A stretch of 64,000 nucleotides of DNA from Wagnerdoeblera intermedia (GTDB taxonomy: Bacteria > Pseudomonadota > Alphaproteobacteria > Rhodobacterales > Rhodobacteraceae): the NCBI RefSeq assembly GCF_042647465.1, contig NZ_JBHRVN010000004.1; one strand, given 5' to 3'. The position numbers and the translations under genes are program-made. Every line of letters begins with the position of its first letter. Positions within the stretch are counted from its first letter, which is position 1. A model generated the notes under the pieces. It was not told the origin of the DNA. It saw only the letters and a list, made by a program, of their open reading frames with translations, and did not search any database. Of the stretch, positions 15,720 to 23,467 are shown one piece after another.

Positions 15720-15738
15720 TCGCGGGAGGACATCACAT

Positions 15739-16044
15739 ATGGCAAAAGTATCCATGATCGAACGCGAGAAAAAGCGCGCTAAGCTGGTGGCCCAATACGC
15801 CGCCAAGCGTGCTGCTCTCAAAGAGATCATCAAGGACGAGTCCAAGCCGATGGAAGAGCGTTTCGGCGCTTCCCTGAAACTTGCTGCTCTGCCGCGCAAC
15901 TCGTCGGCCACCCGCCTGCACAACCGTTGCCAGCTGACCGGCCGTCCCCATGCTTACTACCGTAAGCTCAAACTTTCGCGGATCATGCTGCGTGAACTGG
16001 CCTCCTTCGGTCAGATCCCGGGCATGGTTAAGTCGAGCTGGTAA
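15739..16044 (+). CDS. rpsN: 30S ribosomal protein S14, zinc-independent long form
   Basis: A 101-residue S14 of the 30S head. It is the long type without the CxxC pairs of the zinc-binding short form, so it does not depend on zinc. The C-terminal RNRCQLTGRPH-like segment (here HNRCQLTGRPHAYYRKLKLSR) and the GMVKSSW end are standard. Spacing to neighbours (19 and 11 bases) is consistent with the spc operon. No zinc-responsive paralogue is seen in the window. Confidence 0.97.
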   Translation: MAKVSMIEREKKRAKLVAQYAAKRAALKEIIKDESKPMEERFGASLKLAALPRNSSATRLHNRCQLTGRPHAYYRKLKLSRIMLRELASFGQIPGMVKSSW

Positions 16045-16055
16045 GGAGTCGGACA

Positions 16056-16454
16056 ATGTCTATGAACGATCCGCTCGGCGATATGCTGACCCGTATCCGC
16101 AACGCACAACTCCGTGGCAAGTCGACCGTGTCGACCCCGGCCTCGAAGCTGCGCGCGTGGGTTCTCGATGTTCTGGCTGCTGAAGGCTACATCCGTGGCT
16201 ACGAAGCAACCACTGGTAAAGACGGCCATCCGGCTCTCGAAATCAGCCTGAAATACTTCGAAGGTGCTGCTGTGATCCGTGAGATCAAGCGCGTCTCGAA
16301 GCCGGGCCGCCGCGTTTACGCCGGCGCACAGGAACTGCCCTCGGTCCGCAACGGCCTTGGCATTGCTGTGATTTCGACTCCGAAAGGCGTCCTGACCGAT
16401 GCAAACGCACGCGCAGCCAATGTTGGCGGCGAAGTGCTTTGCACCGTGTTCTGA
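16056..16454 (+). CDS. rpsH: 30S ribosomal protein S8
   Basis: A 132-residue S8 that binds helix 21 of 16S rRNA in the platform. It begins MSMNDPLGDMLTRIRNAQ and has the SKPGRRVYAGAQELP and GIAVISTPKGVLTD segments. In E. coli S8 represses the spc operon by binding the rplE mRNA start. Here the rplX-rplE junction is a one-base overlap, so an equivalent site would have to be inside coding sequence. rplF follows by 10 bases. Confidence 0.97.
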   Translation: MSMNDPLGDMLTRIRNAQLRGKSTVSTPASKLRAWVLDVLAAEGYIRGYEATTGKDGHPALEISLKYFEGAAVIREIKRVSKPGRRVYAGAQELPSVRNGLGIAVISTPKGVLTDANARAANVGGEVLCTVF

Positions 16455-16464
16455 GGAGGGTTCC

Positions 16465-16998
16465 ATGTCTCGTATTGGCAAGAAGCCCGTCGAACTGGTG
16501 AAGGGCGTTTCGGCGACCCTTTCCGGCCAGACCCTGGAAGTAAAGGGTCCGAAAGGCACCCGTACCTTCACCGCTCCGGACGACGTCACCCTGATCCTCG
16601 AAGAGGGTTCGGTCACCGTCAAGCCGCGCGGCCTGTCGAAGCGTGCACGCTCCATGTGGGGTATGTCGCGTTCGATGGTGGCGAACCTTGTGACCGGCGT
16701 TTCGACCGGCTTCAAGAAAGAGCTGGAAATCCAGGGCGTTGGTTACCGTGCCGCCGCTCAGGGCACCGGCCTGAAGCTCTCGCTTGGCTACAGCCATGAC
16801 GTGAACTTCGTTCCGCCGGCAGACGTCGCTGTTACGGCGCCGAAGCAGAGCGAAATCGTTGTCGAAGGTATCGACGCGCAGAAGGTCGGCCAGGTTGCTG
16901 CGAACATCCGCGAGTGGAAAAAGCCCGAGCCCTATAAGGGCAAAGGCATCCGCTACAAGGGCGAGTATGTCTTCCGCAAAGAAGGCAAGAAGAAGTAA
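16465..16998 (+). CDS. rplF: 50S ribosomal protein L6
   Basis: A 177-residue L6 near the sarcin-ricin loop, the site where elongation factors dock. I start at MSRIGKKPVELVKG, which follows a GAGGAGGG RBS; the frame is open from 16399 but that part overlaps rpsH without homology. Two tandem L6 domains are visible, the second ending in the conserved IREWKKPEPYKGKGIRYKGE segment (about residues 149-168). rplR follows by 11 bases. Confidence 0.97.
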   Translation: MSRIGKKPVELVKGVSATLSGQTLEVKGPKGTRTFTAPDDVTLILEEGSVTVKPRGLSKRARSMWGMSRSMVANLVTGVSTGFKKELEIQGVGYRAAAQGTGLKLSLGYSHDVNFVPPADVAVTAPKQSEIVVEGIDAQKVGQVAANIREWKKPEPYKGKGIRYKGEYVFRKEGKKK

Positions 16999-17009
16999 GG
17001 GCTGCGAAA

Positions 17010-17369
17010 ATGGCAAACTCGAAAAGAGATCTGTTCATCAAACGCCGCCTGCGCGTTCGGAACAAACTCCGCAAAATGTCGGCTGGCCGTCTGCGCCTGT
17101 CGGTTCACCGCTCCAACAAAAACATCAGCGTCCAGCTGATCGACGACGTCAACGGCGTGACCGTTGCCGCCGCTTCGACTCAGGAAGCTGCTCTGGGCTT
17201 CGTTGGCAAGAACAACATCGAAGCAGCGACCAAAGTCGGCGCTGCTATCGCTGAGCGGGCTAAAGCAGCTGGCGTCGAAGAGTGCTACTTCGACCGCGGC
17301 GGCTTCCTCTTCCACGGTAAAGTGAAGGCCCTGGCCGACGCTGCCCGTGAAGGTGGCCTGAAGTTCTGA
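17010..17369 (+). CDS. rplR: 50S ribosomal protein L18
   Basis: A 119-residue L18 that binds 5S rRNA with L5 in the central protuberance. It has the basic N-terminus with KRRLRVRNKLRK, the SNKNISVQLIDD strand and a conserved C-terminal FDRGGFLFHGKVKALADAAREGGL segment. It is followed by a 115-base spacer with two hairpins before rpsE, longer than the usual rplR-rpsE gap. Confidence 0.97.
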   Translation: MANSKRDLFIKRRLRVRNKLRKMSAGRLRLSVHRSNKNISVQLIDDVNGVTVAAASTQEAALGFVGKNNIEAATKVGAAIAERAKAAGVEECYFDRGGFLFHGKVKALADAAREGGLKF

Positions 17370-17375
17370 TCAGGC

Positions 17376-17431
17376 GGAGGGGGCTCAGGCTCCCTCCCGA
17401 TGATCCGGGAGTGGCCCCTCGGGGCCCTCAC
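17376..17431 (+). promoter_or_regulatory. Two hairpins in the rplR-rpsE spacer
   Basis: Stem 1 is 17376-17384 with 17389-17397 (9 bp, one G-T pair, TCAG loop). Stem 2 is GTG-GCCCC (17411-17418) with GGGGC and CAC (to 17431). Neither is followed by a T-run. They resemble other GC hairpins that punctuate this ribosomal cluster. Confidence 0.45.
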
Positions 17432-17484
17432 CTGGATTGGATTTATATGGCGTCTTCAGATGCCAACTCAAAAAGGACTGTCTT

Positions 17485-18045
17485 ATGGCAGAACGTGAGA
17501 ACCGCCGGGAACGCCGCGCTGAGCGCGAAGAGACCCCGGAATTCGCAGATCGTCTCGTAGCGATCAACCGCGTCTCGAAAACCGTTAAAGGCGGCAAGCG
17601 CTTCGGTTTCGCAGCCCTCGTCGTTGTCGGTGACCAGCGCGGTCGCGTCGGCTTCGGCAAAGGCAAAGCGAAAGAAGTGCCTGAGGCGATCCGTAAGGCA
17701 ACCGAGCAGGCAAAACGCTCGATGATCCGTGTGGCGCTGAAAGATGCCCGCACCCTGCACCATGACGTCGAAGGTCGTCACGGCGCTGGTAAGGTCGTCA
17801 TGCGTACGGCCGTTCCGGGTACCGGTATCATCGCAGGCGGCCCGATGCGCGCTGTCTTTGAGATGCTCGGCGTTCAGGACGTTGTTGCGAAGTCGCTCGG
17901 CTCGCAGAACCCCTACAACATGATCCGTGCGACCATCGACGGTCTGAAACAGGAAGCTTCGCCCCGTTCGGTGGCAGCGCGTCGCGGCAAAAAAGTCGCT
18001 GACATCCTGAAGAAAGACGGCGAAGCCGCTGCGGCTGAAGCGTAA
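17485..18045 (+). CDS. rpsE: 30S ribosomal protein S5
   Basis: A 186-residue S5 important for decoding fidelity and mRNA unwinding. The start MAERENRRERR follows AAAAAGGAC; the upstream in-frame extension (from 17437) has no S5 homology. The double-stranded RNA-binding-like domain with NRVSKTVKGGKRFGFAALVVVGD (about 29-51) and the GTGIIAGGPMRAVFE segment are conserved. The lysine-containing loop KTVKGGKR is wild type at the spectinomycin-related positions. rpmD follows after 12 bases. Confidence 0.97.
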   Translation: MAERENRRERRAEREETPEFADRLVAINRVSKTVKGGKRFGFAALVVVGDQRGRVGFGKGKAKEVPEAIRKATEQAKRSMIRVALKDARTLHHDVEGRHGAGKVVMRTAVPGTGIIAGGPMRAVFEMLGVQDVVAKSLGSQNPYNMIRATIDGLKQEASPRSVAARRGKKVADILKKDGEAAAAEA

Positions 18046-18057
18046 GGATCCCAGACG

Positions 18058-18249
18058 ATGTCCAAAAAAACCATCGTTGTTCAGCAGATTGCCTCGCCCG
18101 CTCGCCGTCCGGCGATCCAGGCAGCAACCCTGCGTGGCCTTGGCCTGAACAAAGTGCGCGCTGTTCGTGAACTCGAAGATACTCCTTCGGTTCGCGGCAT
18201 GGTCAACAAGATCCCGCACCTTGCGAAAATCATCGAAGAGCGCGGCTGA
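18058..18249 (+). CDS. rpmD: 50S ribosomal protein L30
   Basis: A 63-residue L30 with the alpha/beta fold. IASPARRPAIQAATLRGLGLNKV and the terminal VNKIPHLAKIIEE are diagnostic. In most alphaproteobacteria rplO and secY follow. Here the operon ends with a strong terminator 24 bases later and unrelated genes follow, so the rest of the spc and alpha operons must be elsewhere. Confidence 0.96.
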   Translation: MSKKTIVVQQIASPARRPAIQAATLRGLGLNKVRAVRELEDTPSVRGMVNKIPHLAKIIEERG

Positions 18250-18272
18250 TTTCAGCCCCGTTTTCTGATAAA

Positions 18273-18300
18273 GACGCCCCGGAGAAATCCGGGGCGTTTT
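18273..18300 (+). terminator. Rho-independent terminator ending the spc operon after rpmD
   Basis: ACGCCCCGG (18274-18282) pairs with CCGGGGCGT (18289-18297), loop AGAAAT, followed by TTTT. A strong terminator at an unusual place: normally rplO-secY continue the operon. Confidence 0.9.
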
Positions 18301-18318
18301 GCATTTGGGGTATTGGGT

Positions 18319-18750
18319 ATGAGGGTTCAGGTCTTTGCGGTGGCCCTGCTGATCGCCGTTCCGCCCCCTGGTCAGACGATTTCGGCGCTGGAGTTGTCTT
18401 TGCGCATGGGCGCGCCCTGGACGCTGCATCTGCCGGAGGCGGCGGAGGGGGCGATGGGCAGCTCACTCCTGCTGCATGTCAGTCCGGGCGGCGCTCTCGT
18501 GGCAGCGGGGCGACTCGATTGCGGTGCAGGCTGGCAGGCGGAGGTGTCGGGGGTCTTGCCGAATCTGTCCCTCGGGCCTGCCCGGCTGGTCACCACGGGC
18601 TGTGAGGTGCCTGAGGCGGCGGCTCAGGCGGCAGCCTTCCTGGAGGAACTCTCTCAGGTGCGCCGCTTTGAAGAGGTGGCTTCGGGCTATGCCCTGGTCG
18701 ACGCGGCAGGGCTGCCGCGTCTGACGCTGACGGGCGAGGTTCAGCCGTGA
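18319..18750 (+). CDS. Small exported protein, probable META/HslJ-like domain
   Basis: A 143-residue protein with a short hydrophobic N-terminus (VQVFAVALLIAVPPP) that could be a signal peptide. Residues from about 30 onward resemble the META domain: a strand with a cysteine in RLDCG, then LSLGP and TTGC, a helix (AAAQAAAFLEELSQVRRFE) and a final GYALVDAAGLPRLTL. The two Cys (near 55 and 92) could pair. I prefer the ATG at 18319 over a TTG at 18313. It begins 19 bases after the rpmD terminator with no good RBS, so expression may be low or from read-through. It overlaps trmB tail-to-tail by 10 bases. The family call is tentative. Confidence 0.6.
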   Translation: MRVQVFAVALLIAVPPPGQTISALELSLRMGAPWTLHLPEAAEGAMGSSLLLHVSPGGALVAAGRLDCGAGWQAEVSGVLPNLSLGPARLVTTGCEVPEAAAQAAAFLEELSQVRRFEEVASGYALVDAAGLPRLTLTGEVQP

Positions 18751-19448
18751 CGGCGGAAGGTCAGGTAATGCGGATCGCGGCCTTCCCGCAGCGCCTTTTG
18801 CTCATAGCGGGTTGAGATCCAGTCGTCCCAGGCCTCATTCAGACCGGCCTGTTTCTCCAGAGTGAAGCCCGCAGGCGGCACTTCTTCCAGGGTCTGGCGA
18901 ACGTAATCCGGGATATCGGTCGCCACGCGGAACTCTGCGCCCGGCTTCGTCACACGGGCGAGTTCGTTCAGATAGTCCGGCGTCACGAAGCGGCGGCGGT
19001 GGTGGCGCGCCTTCGGCCAGGGATCGGGGTAGTTCAGGAAGACTTTGTCGAAGACATTGTCGGGCAGCACGTCAAAGAGGTCGCGCACATCGGCCGGATG
19101 GATCGCCAGATTGGTGACGCCTGCGGCGCGGATCTTGCCGAGCAGCATGGCCACACCGTTCACGAAAGGCTCGCAGCCGATGATGCGGATGCCGGGGTAT
19201 TTCGCCGCCATATGCACCAGATGCTCGCCACCGCCAAAGCCCACTTCCAGCCAGAAGGGGCCGGTGCCGGGGAACAGCGTCTCAAGGTCGATCTTCTCAC
19301 GGGCCGGGTTCTCGGCGGCGGTGATGCCTTTCAGGCGCAGCACATCGAGATCTTCGGCCAGATAGGTCTTCTGCGACGCGCGCAGCGTCTTACCATGGGC
19401 GCGGCCATAGAAGTTGCGGCGGGCAGGCGTCTGGGTCTCTTCGGTCAT
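18741..19448 (-). CDS. trmB: tRNA (guanine-N7-)-methyltransferase TrmB
   Basis: A 235-residue SAM-dependent enzyme that makes m7G46 in tRNA variable loops. The SAM-binding segment FWLEVGFGGGEHLVHMA (about residues 52-68) and the catalytic/tRNA-binding FLNYPDPWPKARHHRRR (about 138-154) are intact. I start at MTEETQTPARRNFYGR; upstream in-frame sequence runs through a terminator and is not homologous. It lies downstream of metK but beyond metK's terminator, and a candidate promoter (19474-19502) would serve it. A link between the SAM synthase gene and a SAM-using enzyme is noted. Confidence 0.95.
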   Translation of the reverse strand: MTEETQTPARRNFYGRAHGKTLRASQKTYLAEDLDVLRLKGITAAENPAREKIDLETLFPGTGPFWLEVGFGGGEHLVHMAAKYPGIRIIGCEPFVNGVAMLLGKIRAAGVTNLAIHPADVRDLFDVLPDNVFDKVFLNYPDPWPKARHHRRRFVTPDYLNELARVTKPGAEFRVATDIPDYVRQTLEEVPPAGFTLEKQAGLNEAWDDWISTRYEQKALREGRDPHYLTFRRHG

Positions 19449-19473
19449 TCTGGCTCTCCGGCGGGGTCGGGCG

Positions 19474-19502
19474 GAGGTAATCAGCCCCGGAGCCGGGGTC
19501 AA
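19474..19502 (-). promoter_or_regulatory. Candidate promoter of trmB
   Basis: On the minus strand TTGACC (19502-19497), a 17-base spacer, then TACCTC (19479-19474), 25 bases before the trmB start codon. The -35 is good and the -10 weak, a pattern reported as tolerated in Rhodobacter. It has the same layout as the metK candidate promoter. Confidence 0.4.
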
Positions 19503-19524
19503 GCAGGCAGGCCGCCGCAGAAGC

Positions 19525-19550
19525 AAAAAGCGCCCCGAGGGGCGCTTTTT
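19525..19550 (-). terminator. Terminator of metK (symmetrical)
   Basis: AAAAAGCGCCCC (19525-19536) and GGGGCGCTTTTT (19539-19550) form a perfect 12-bp inverted repeat. On the minus strand the stem is followed by the T-run, ending the metK message just after its stop codon. The repeat would also terminate on the plus strand. Confidence 0.9.
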
Positions 19551-19556
19551 CAAGGC

Positions 19557-20723
19557 TCAGACCGCCTTTTTCAGCGCCTCAACCAGGTCGGTGCGCTCCC
19601 ACGAGAAGCCGCCGTCGGCTTCGGGGGCGCGGCCGAAGTGGCCATAGGCTGCCGTGCGCTCATAGATCGGCTTGTTCAGCCCCAGATGGGTGCGGATGCC
19701 GCGCGGGGTCAGATCCAGCACTTTCGGGATCGCAAGTTCGATCACCTGATCCGGCACCAGGCCGGTGCCATGGGTGTCGACATAGATCGACTGCGGCTCT
19801 GCCACGCCGATGGCGTAAGAGACCTGCACCGTGCAGCGCCGCGCAAGACCCGCAGCCACCACGTTCTTCGCCAGATAGCGCGCGGCATAGGCCGCCGAGC
19901 GGTCCACCTTGGTCGGGTCTTTGCCCGAGAAGGCACCGCCGCCGTGGGGTGCGGCACCGCCATAGGTGTCAACGATGATCTTACGGCCGGTCAGACCGGC
20001 ATCCCCGTCCGGACCGCCGATCACGAAGGTCCCGGTCGGGTTCACGTGCCAGACGGTTTTCGGGGTGATCCATTCCGCGGGCAGCACTTCGCGGATATAG
20101 GGTTCCACGATGGCGCGGATCGCAGCCGAATCCTGGGCTTCATCGGCGTGCTGATGCGACAGCACGATCGAGGTCACCTCAACGGGGCGGCCGTTCTCAT
20201 AGCGCACCGAGAGCTGCGATTTCGCATCGGGACGCAGGCTCGGCTCAGCACCTGATTTGCGCACCTCGGCCAGGCGGCGCAGGATGGCATGGGCGTATTG
20301 GATCGGCGCGGGCATCAGCTCGGGGGTTTCATCCACGGCATAGCCGAACATGATGCCCTGGTCGCCTGCACCGTCGCGGTCCACCCCTTGCGCGATATGG
20401 GCCGACTGCTCATGCAGGAAGTTCATCACCTTGCAGGTGTTCCAGTGGAACTTCTCCTGCTCGTAGCCGATGTCGCGGATGCAGTCGCGGGCGATCTGCG
20501 GCACGCGTCCCATGAAATCATGGAGCCGGTCCACATCAGAGAGCCCGACCTCACCGCCGATGACGACGAGAGACGAGGTCGCGAATGTCTCGCAGGCCAC
20601 GCGGGCATTGGCCTCTTCGCGCAGGAAGGCGTCGAGGATCGAATCCGAGATCCGGTCGCAGACCTTATCCGGATGACCTTCCGAGACGGACTCGGAAGTG
20701 AAGACGTAGTTGTCGCGGGACAT
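19557..20723 (-). CDS. metK: S-adenosylmethionine synthase
   Basis: A 388-residue enzyme that makes SAM from methionine and ATP, with loss of pyrophosphate and phosphate. The N-terminal SVSEGHPDKVCDRISD (residues 12-27, with the catalytic His17), the EHSAHIAQGVD-like flexible loop region (here EQSAHIAQGVDRDGAGDQG, about 105-123) and GGGAFSGKDPTKVDRSAAY are clear. Length is normal. It is controlled by a SAM/SAH riboswitch that covers its RBS, and has its own promoter overlapping the end of lnt and its own terminator, so it forms a self-contained unit within the prs-lnt-metK-trmB row. Confidence 0.98.
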   Translation of the reverse strand: MSRDNYVFTSESVSEGHPDKVCDRISDSILDAFLREEANARVACETFATSSLVVIGGEVGLSDVDRLHDFMGRVPQIARDCIRDIGYEQEKFHWNTCKVMNFLHEQSAHIAQGVDRDGAGDQGIMFGYAVDETPELMPAPIQYAHAILRRLAEVRKSGAEPSLRPDAKSQLSVRYENGRPVEVTSIVLSHQHADEAQDSAAIRAIVEPYIREVLPAEWITPKTVWHVNPTGTFVIGGPDGDAGLTGRKIIVDTYGGAAPHGGGAFSGKDPTKVDRSAAYAARYLAKNVVAAGLARRCTVQVSYAIGVAEPQSIYVDTHGTGLVPDQVIELAIPKVLDLTPRGIRTHLGLNKPIYERTAAYGHFGRAPEADGGFSWERTDLVEALKKAV

Positions 20724-20727
20724 TCAG

Positions 20728-20776
20728 TGCTCCATTGAAAACAAGGCCGTCACGCCAGGAAGCCGTTGTGACGGTA
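20728..20776 (-). promoter_or_regulatory. SAM/SAH riboswitch in the metK leader
   Basis: Read on the minus strand, the stem CCGTCAC (20774-20768) pairs with GTGACGG (20753-20747) around the loop AACGGCTTCCTGGC, followed after a short linker by ATGGAGCA (20735-20728). The loop and tail match the published SAM/SAH riboswitch class of Rhodobacterales, where GCTTCC in the loop forms a pseudoknot with the GGAGC tail. That tail is the metK Shine-Dalgarno, so ligand binding is expected to block translation. The match is to known sequence features of the class. Confidence 0.92.
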
Positions 20777-20783
20777 AGAGAGC

Positions 20784-20812
20784 GCAGTAGTGCTTTGGCT
20801 CTGTGGGGTCAA
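20784..20812 (-). promoter_or_regulatory. Candidate promoter of metK
   Basis: On the minus strand TTGACC (20812-20807) overlaps the lnt stop codon; a 17-base spacer leads to TACTGC (20789-20784). Transcription would start near 20776-20778, placing the riboswitch at the very 5' end of the message. The -10 is weak. Confidence 0.5.
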
Positions 20813-22323
20813 TGATTGAAGGCGCGTCTGCGGAAAATCAACAGCATTGCGGCTAAGAACCACAGCAGGACCGGCGCTGCCGGGCCGATCCGGCTGTAAA
20901 GCGTGGGCTGCAGCGCGGCGGGCAGGGCATGGTCGATGATGCCCTGCTGCTTCATGCCCAGTTCGGCCAGGACTTCCCCGCGCGGGCCGATCGCGGCAGA
21001 GATGCCGGTATTGGCCACCCGCATCATCGGCAGCCCGCTCTCCACCGCCCGCAGCCGCGCCAGCCCCAGGTGCTGGAAAGGCCCGGATTTGACGCCGAAC
21101 CAGGCGTCATTGGTGATCTGCAAAAGCCACTCGGGCCGGTCGGTCACGCGCTGAAACCAGGGGAAGACCGCTTCATAGCAGATCAGCGGCTGGAAGGTGC
21201 CAAGCGCGCCGCCCGGAGAGATCAGCTCAGGCGCAGGTCCTGCGGAATAGCCGTAGCCTGCTGCGGGCGAGAAGGAAAAGACGCCGAGCCAGTCGGCCAC
21301 CAGATCGCCGCCGGGGATATATTCGCCAAAGGGCACGAGCTGGTGTTTGTCATAAACCGCCCGGACCTCCGCCGTGCCGTCGTCTTTGGGGCCGAGCAGG
21401 GCAAGCGAGTTGTAAAACCGCACACCGACTTCGCGCTGAATGCCAAGGGCAACGGGGATGCCCCCCGTCGCCTCCAGGATCACATCGAGCGCACGGCCCG
21501 GATCATTCAGCAGCACCGGCACCGAGGTTTCCGGCCAGACGATCAGATCGGGGACACCGGCCTCACCTGGTGCTGCCGCGCTCAGGTCCAGATGGCGCTC
21601 AAAGAACATCCGGGCGTAATCGGGGTGCCATTTCAGCGCCTGATCGGCATCAGGCTGCACCAGACGGATGACCGCCTCCCGCGCAGGGGGCAGCGGGTCG
21701 GAAAGACGCCAGTGTCCAAAGCCCCAGACCGCTCCCAGGAGAACCAGAGCGGCTGCCAGTCCACGGGCGCGCCACAGCACCGGCAGCGCCGCAAGCGTCA
21801 GCGTCAGCAGCGTCAGCCCGCCCGCGCCCGCCAGAGAGGCAAGCTGGGCAGGTGCAAAGCCGATCCAGATATGACCCGGAAGCGCCCAGGGGAAACCGGT
21901 GAAAATGACGCCGCGCAGCGCCTCAAGACCCGCCAGCATCAGGGCCATGGCCCCGGCCGCAGGCATGAAACGGCGTAAAGGGGCTGAAAGCGCTCCGGCT
22001 CCGGCCCAGAAGAGGCCAAGCCCTGTCGCCATGAAGAAAAGCGCGAAGGGCGCCATCCAGGCGTCGCGTTCGGCCTCAACCTGGAAAGGTTCGGTGATCC
22101 AGTTCAGCGTCAGAAGGAAATAAGCGCTGCCCGACAACCAGGCGCGCAGGGCGGCGGCTTTGGCTGTGGGCGCACGGGCGGCATTCCACAGGATCACAGC
22201 AAATCCCAAAAGGGAGATCGGCCAGAGCGACCAGGGGATCTGCCCCAGACCCGCAGCAGCGCCTGCGAGAAGGGCGACCGCAAGGCCGCCCCTGTCGAGT
22301 TTGGAAAGAAGGTGACGCGCCAT
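20809..22323 (-). CDS. lnt: Apolipoprotein N-acyltransferase
   Basis: A 504-residue inner-membrane enzyme that adds the third acyl chain to the N-terminal cysteine of lipoproteins on the periplasmic side. Five to six hydrophobic helices fill residues 1-205, then comes the nitrilase-like domain with the catalytic triad Glu265 (WPET), Lys326 (YDKHQLVPFGEY) and Cys382 (ICYE). A final transmembrane helix is at about 480-497. It starts 3 bases after the prs stop, so the two are co-transcribed. Its substrates would include the lipoproteins encoded at 31277 and 31591. Confidence 0.96.
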   Translation of the reverse strand: MARHLLSKLDRGGLAVALLAGAAAGLGQIPWSLWPISLLGFAVILWNAARAPTAKAAALRAWLSGSAYFLLTLNWITEPFQVEAERDAWMAPFALFFMATGLGLFWAGAGALSAPLRRFMPAAGAMALMLAGLEALRGVIFTGFPWALPGHIWIGFAPAQLASLAGAGGLTLLTLTLAALPVLWRARGLAAALVLLGAVWGFGHWRLSDPLPPAREAVIRLVQPDADQALKWHPDYARMFFERHLDLSAAAPGEAGVPDLIVWPETSVPVLLNDPGRALDVILEATGGIPVALGIQREVGVRFYNSLALLGPKDDGTAEVRAVYDKHQLVPFGEYIPGGDLVADWLGVFSFSPAAGYGYSAGPAPELISPGGALGTFQPLICYEAVFPWFQRVTDRPEWLLQITNDAWFGVKSGPFQHLGLARLRAVESGLPMMRVANTGISAAIGPRGEVLAELGMKQQGIIDHALPAALQPTLYSRIGPAAPVLLWFLAAMLLIFRRRAFNH

Positions 22324-22326
22324 GCC

Positions 22327-23346
22327 TCAGCCGCGCGGGTAGAAGCCTTCGTAGATCGGCTGCAGCGTCTCGGTCTCAAAGAGCGAGGAGACCGAGTTGC
22401 CATTCCAGATGTTCAGGATGGCCTGCGCAAAGATCGGCGCGGTCGGCACGATGCGGATGTTATGCGCGGCTTTGACGGCTGCGGTCGGCTCGATGGTGTC
22501 GGTGATGACCAGCGATTTCATCACCGATTTGGTGACACGCTCAACTGCCGGGCCCGAGAGAACGCCGTGGGTGATATAGGCGTGCACTTCAGCCGCGCCT
22601 TTTTCCATCAGCAGTTCTGCAGCTTTGCAGAGCGTGCCGGCAGTGTCGCAGATGTCGTCGACGATGATACAGGTCTGGCCTTCGACATCCCCGATCACGG
22701 TCATCTCAGCGATTTCACCGGCTTTCTCGCGGCGCTTGTCCACGATGGCCAGCGCACAGCCAAGGCGCTTTGCCAGATCACGGGCGCGGGCCACGCCGCC
22801 GACGTCGGGCGAGACGATGGTGACATTGTCCAGACGGCCGCGGAAGTGATGCTCGACATCCATCGCAAAGACCGGGGCGGCATAAAGGTTGTCCACCGGG
22901 ATATCGAAGAAGCCCTGGATCTGGGCGGCGTGCAGATCCATGGTCAGCACGCGCTCAACACCGGCTTCCGTCAGCAGGTTGGCGATCAGCTTGGCCGAGA
23001 TCGGGGTCCGGGCTTTCGCGCGGCGGTCCTGACGGGCATAGCCGAAATAGGGGATCACGGCGGTGATGCGCTGCGCCGAGGAGCGACGCAGGGCGTCGGT
23101 CATGATCAGCAGTTCCATCAGGTGATCGTTCGCCGGGTTCGAGGTCGGCTGGATGATGAACATGTCTTCGCCACGCACGTTGTCGTAGACTTCGACATAG
23201 ACTTCCTGATCGTTGAAACGCTCAATACGCGCGTTCAGCAGGTCCACCTGCATGCCGCGGTGCATCGACATCCGGCGCGCGATCGACTGCGCGAGGGATT
23301 TGTTGGCATTGCCGGCAATGAGTTTGGGTTCAGTCATGACGGGCAT
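22327..23346 (-). CDS. prs: Ribose-phosphate pyrophosphokinase (PRPP synthase)
   Basis: A 339-residue class I enzyme making PRPP from ribose 5-phosphate and ATP for nucleotide, histidine and NAD synthesis. Seen are the regulatory/ATP loop PYFGYARQDR, the flexible loop with KRREKAGEI, and the PRPP-binding loop IIVDDICDTAGTL (about residues 236-248). I start at MPVMTEPKLIAGN; a longer frame lacks homology. It ends in GFYPRG, longer than the E. coli enzyme (315), as in related alphaproteobacteria. It heads the prs-lnt-metK row. Confidence 0.96.
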   Translation of the reverse strand: MPVMTEPKLIAGNANKSLAQSIARRMSMHRGMQVDLLNARIERFNDQEVYVEVYDNVRGEDMFIIQPTSNPANDHLMELLIMTDALRRSSAQRITAVIPYFGYARQDRRAKARTPISAKLIANLLTEAGVERVLTMDLHAAQIQGFFDIPVDNLYAAPVFAMDVEHHFRGRLDNVTIVSPDVGGVARARDLAKRLGCALAIVDKRREKAGEIAEMTVIGDVEGQTCIIVDDICDTAGTLCKAAELLMEKGAAEVHAYITHGVLSGPAVERVTKSVMKSLVITDTIEPTAAVKAAHNIRIVPTAPIFAQAILNIWNGNSVSSLFETETLQPIYEGFYPRG

Positions 23347-23467
23347 GGCGGGGTCCTTGGGCTGCAGTCCCGGCGGGCATGGCGGGAGGGATTCGAACAT
23401 TGACTCCGCTTATCACCCGTCTAGGGTCTTGCGAAAGCCCGGCCCCGGACAGAAAGCGGTGAGGATC

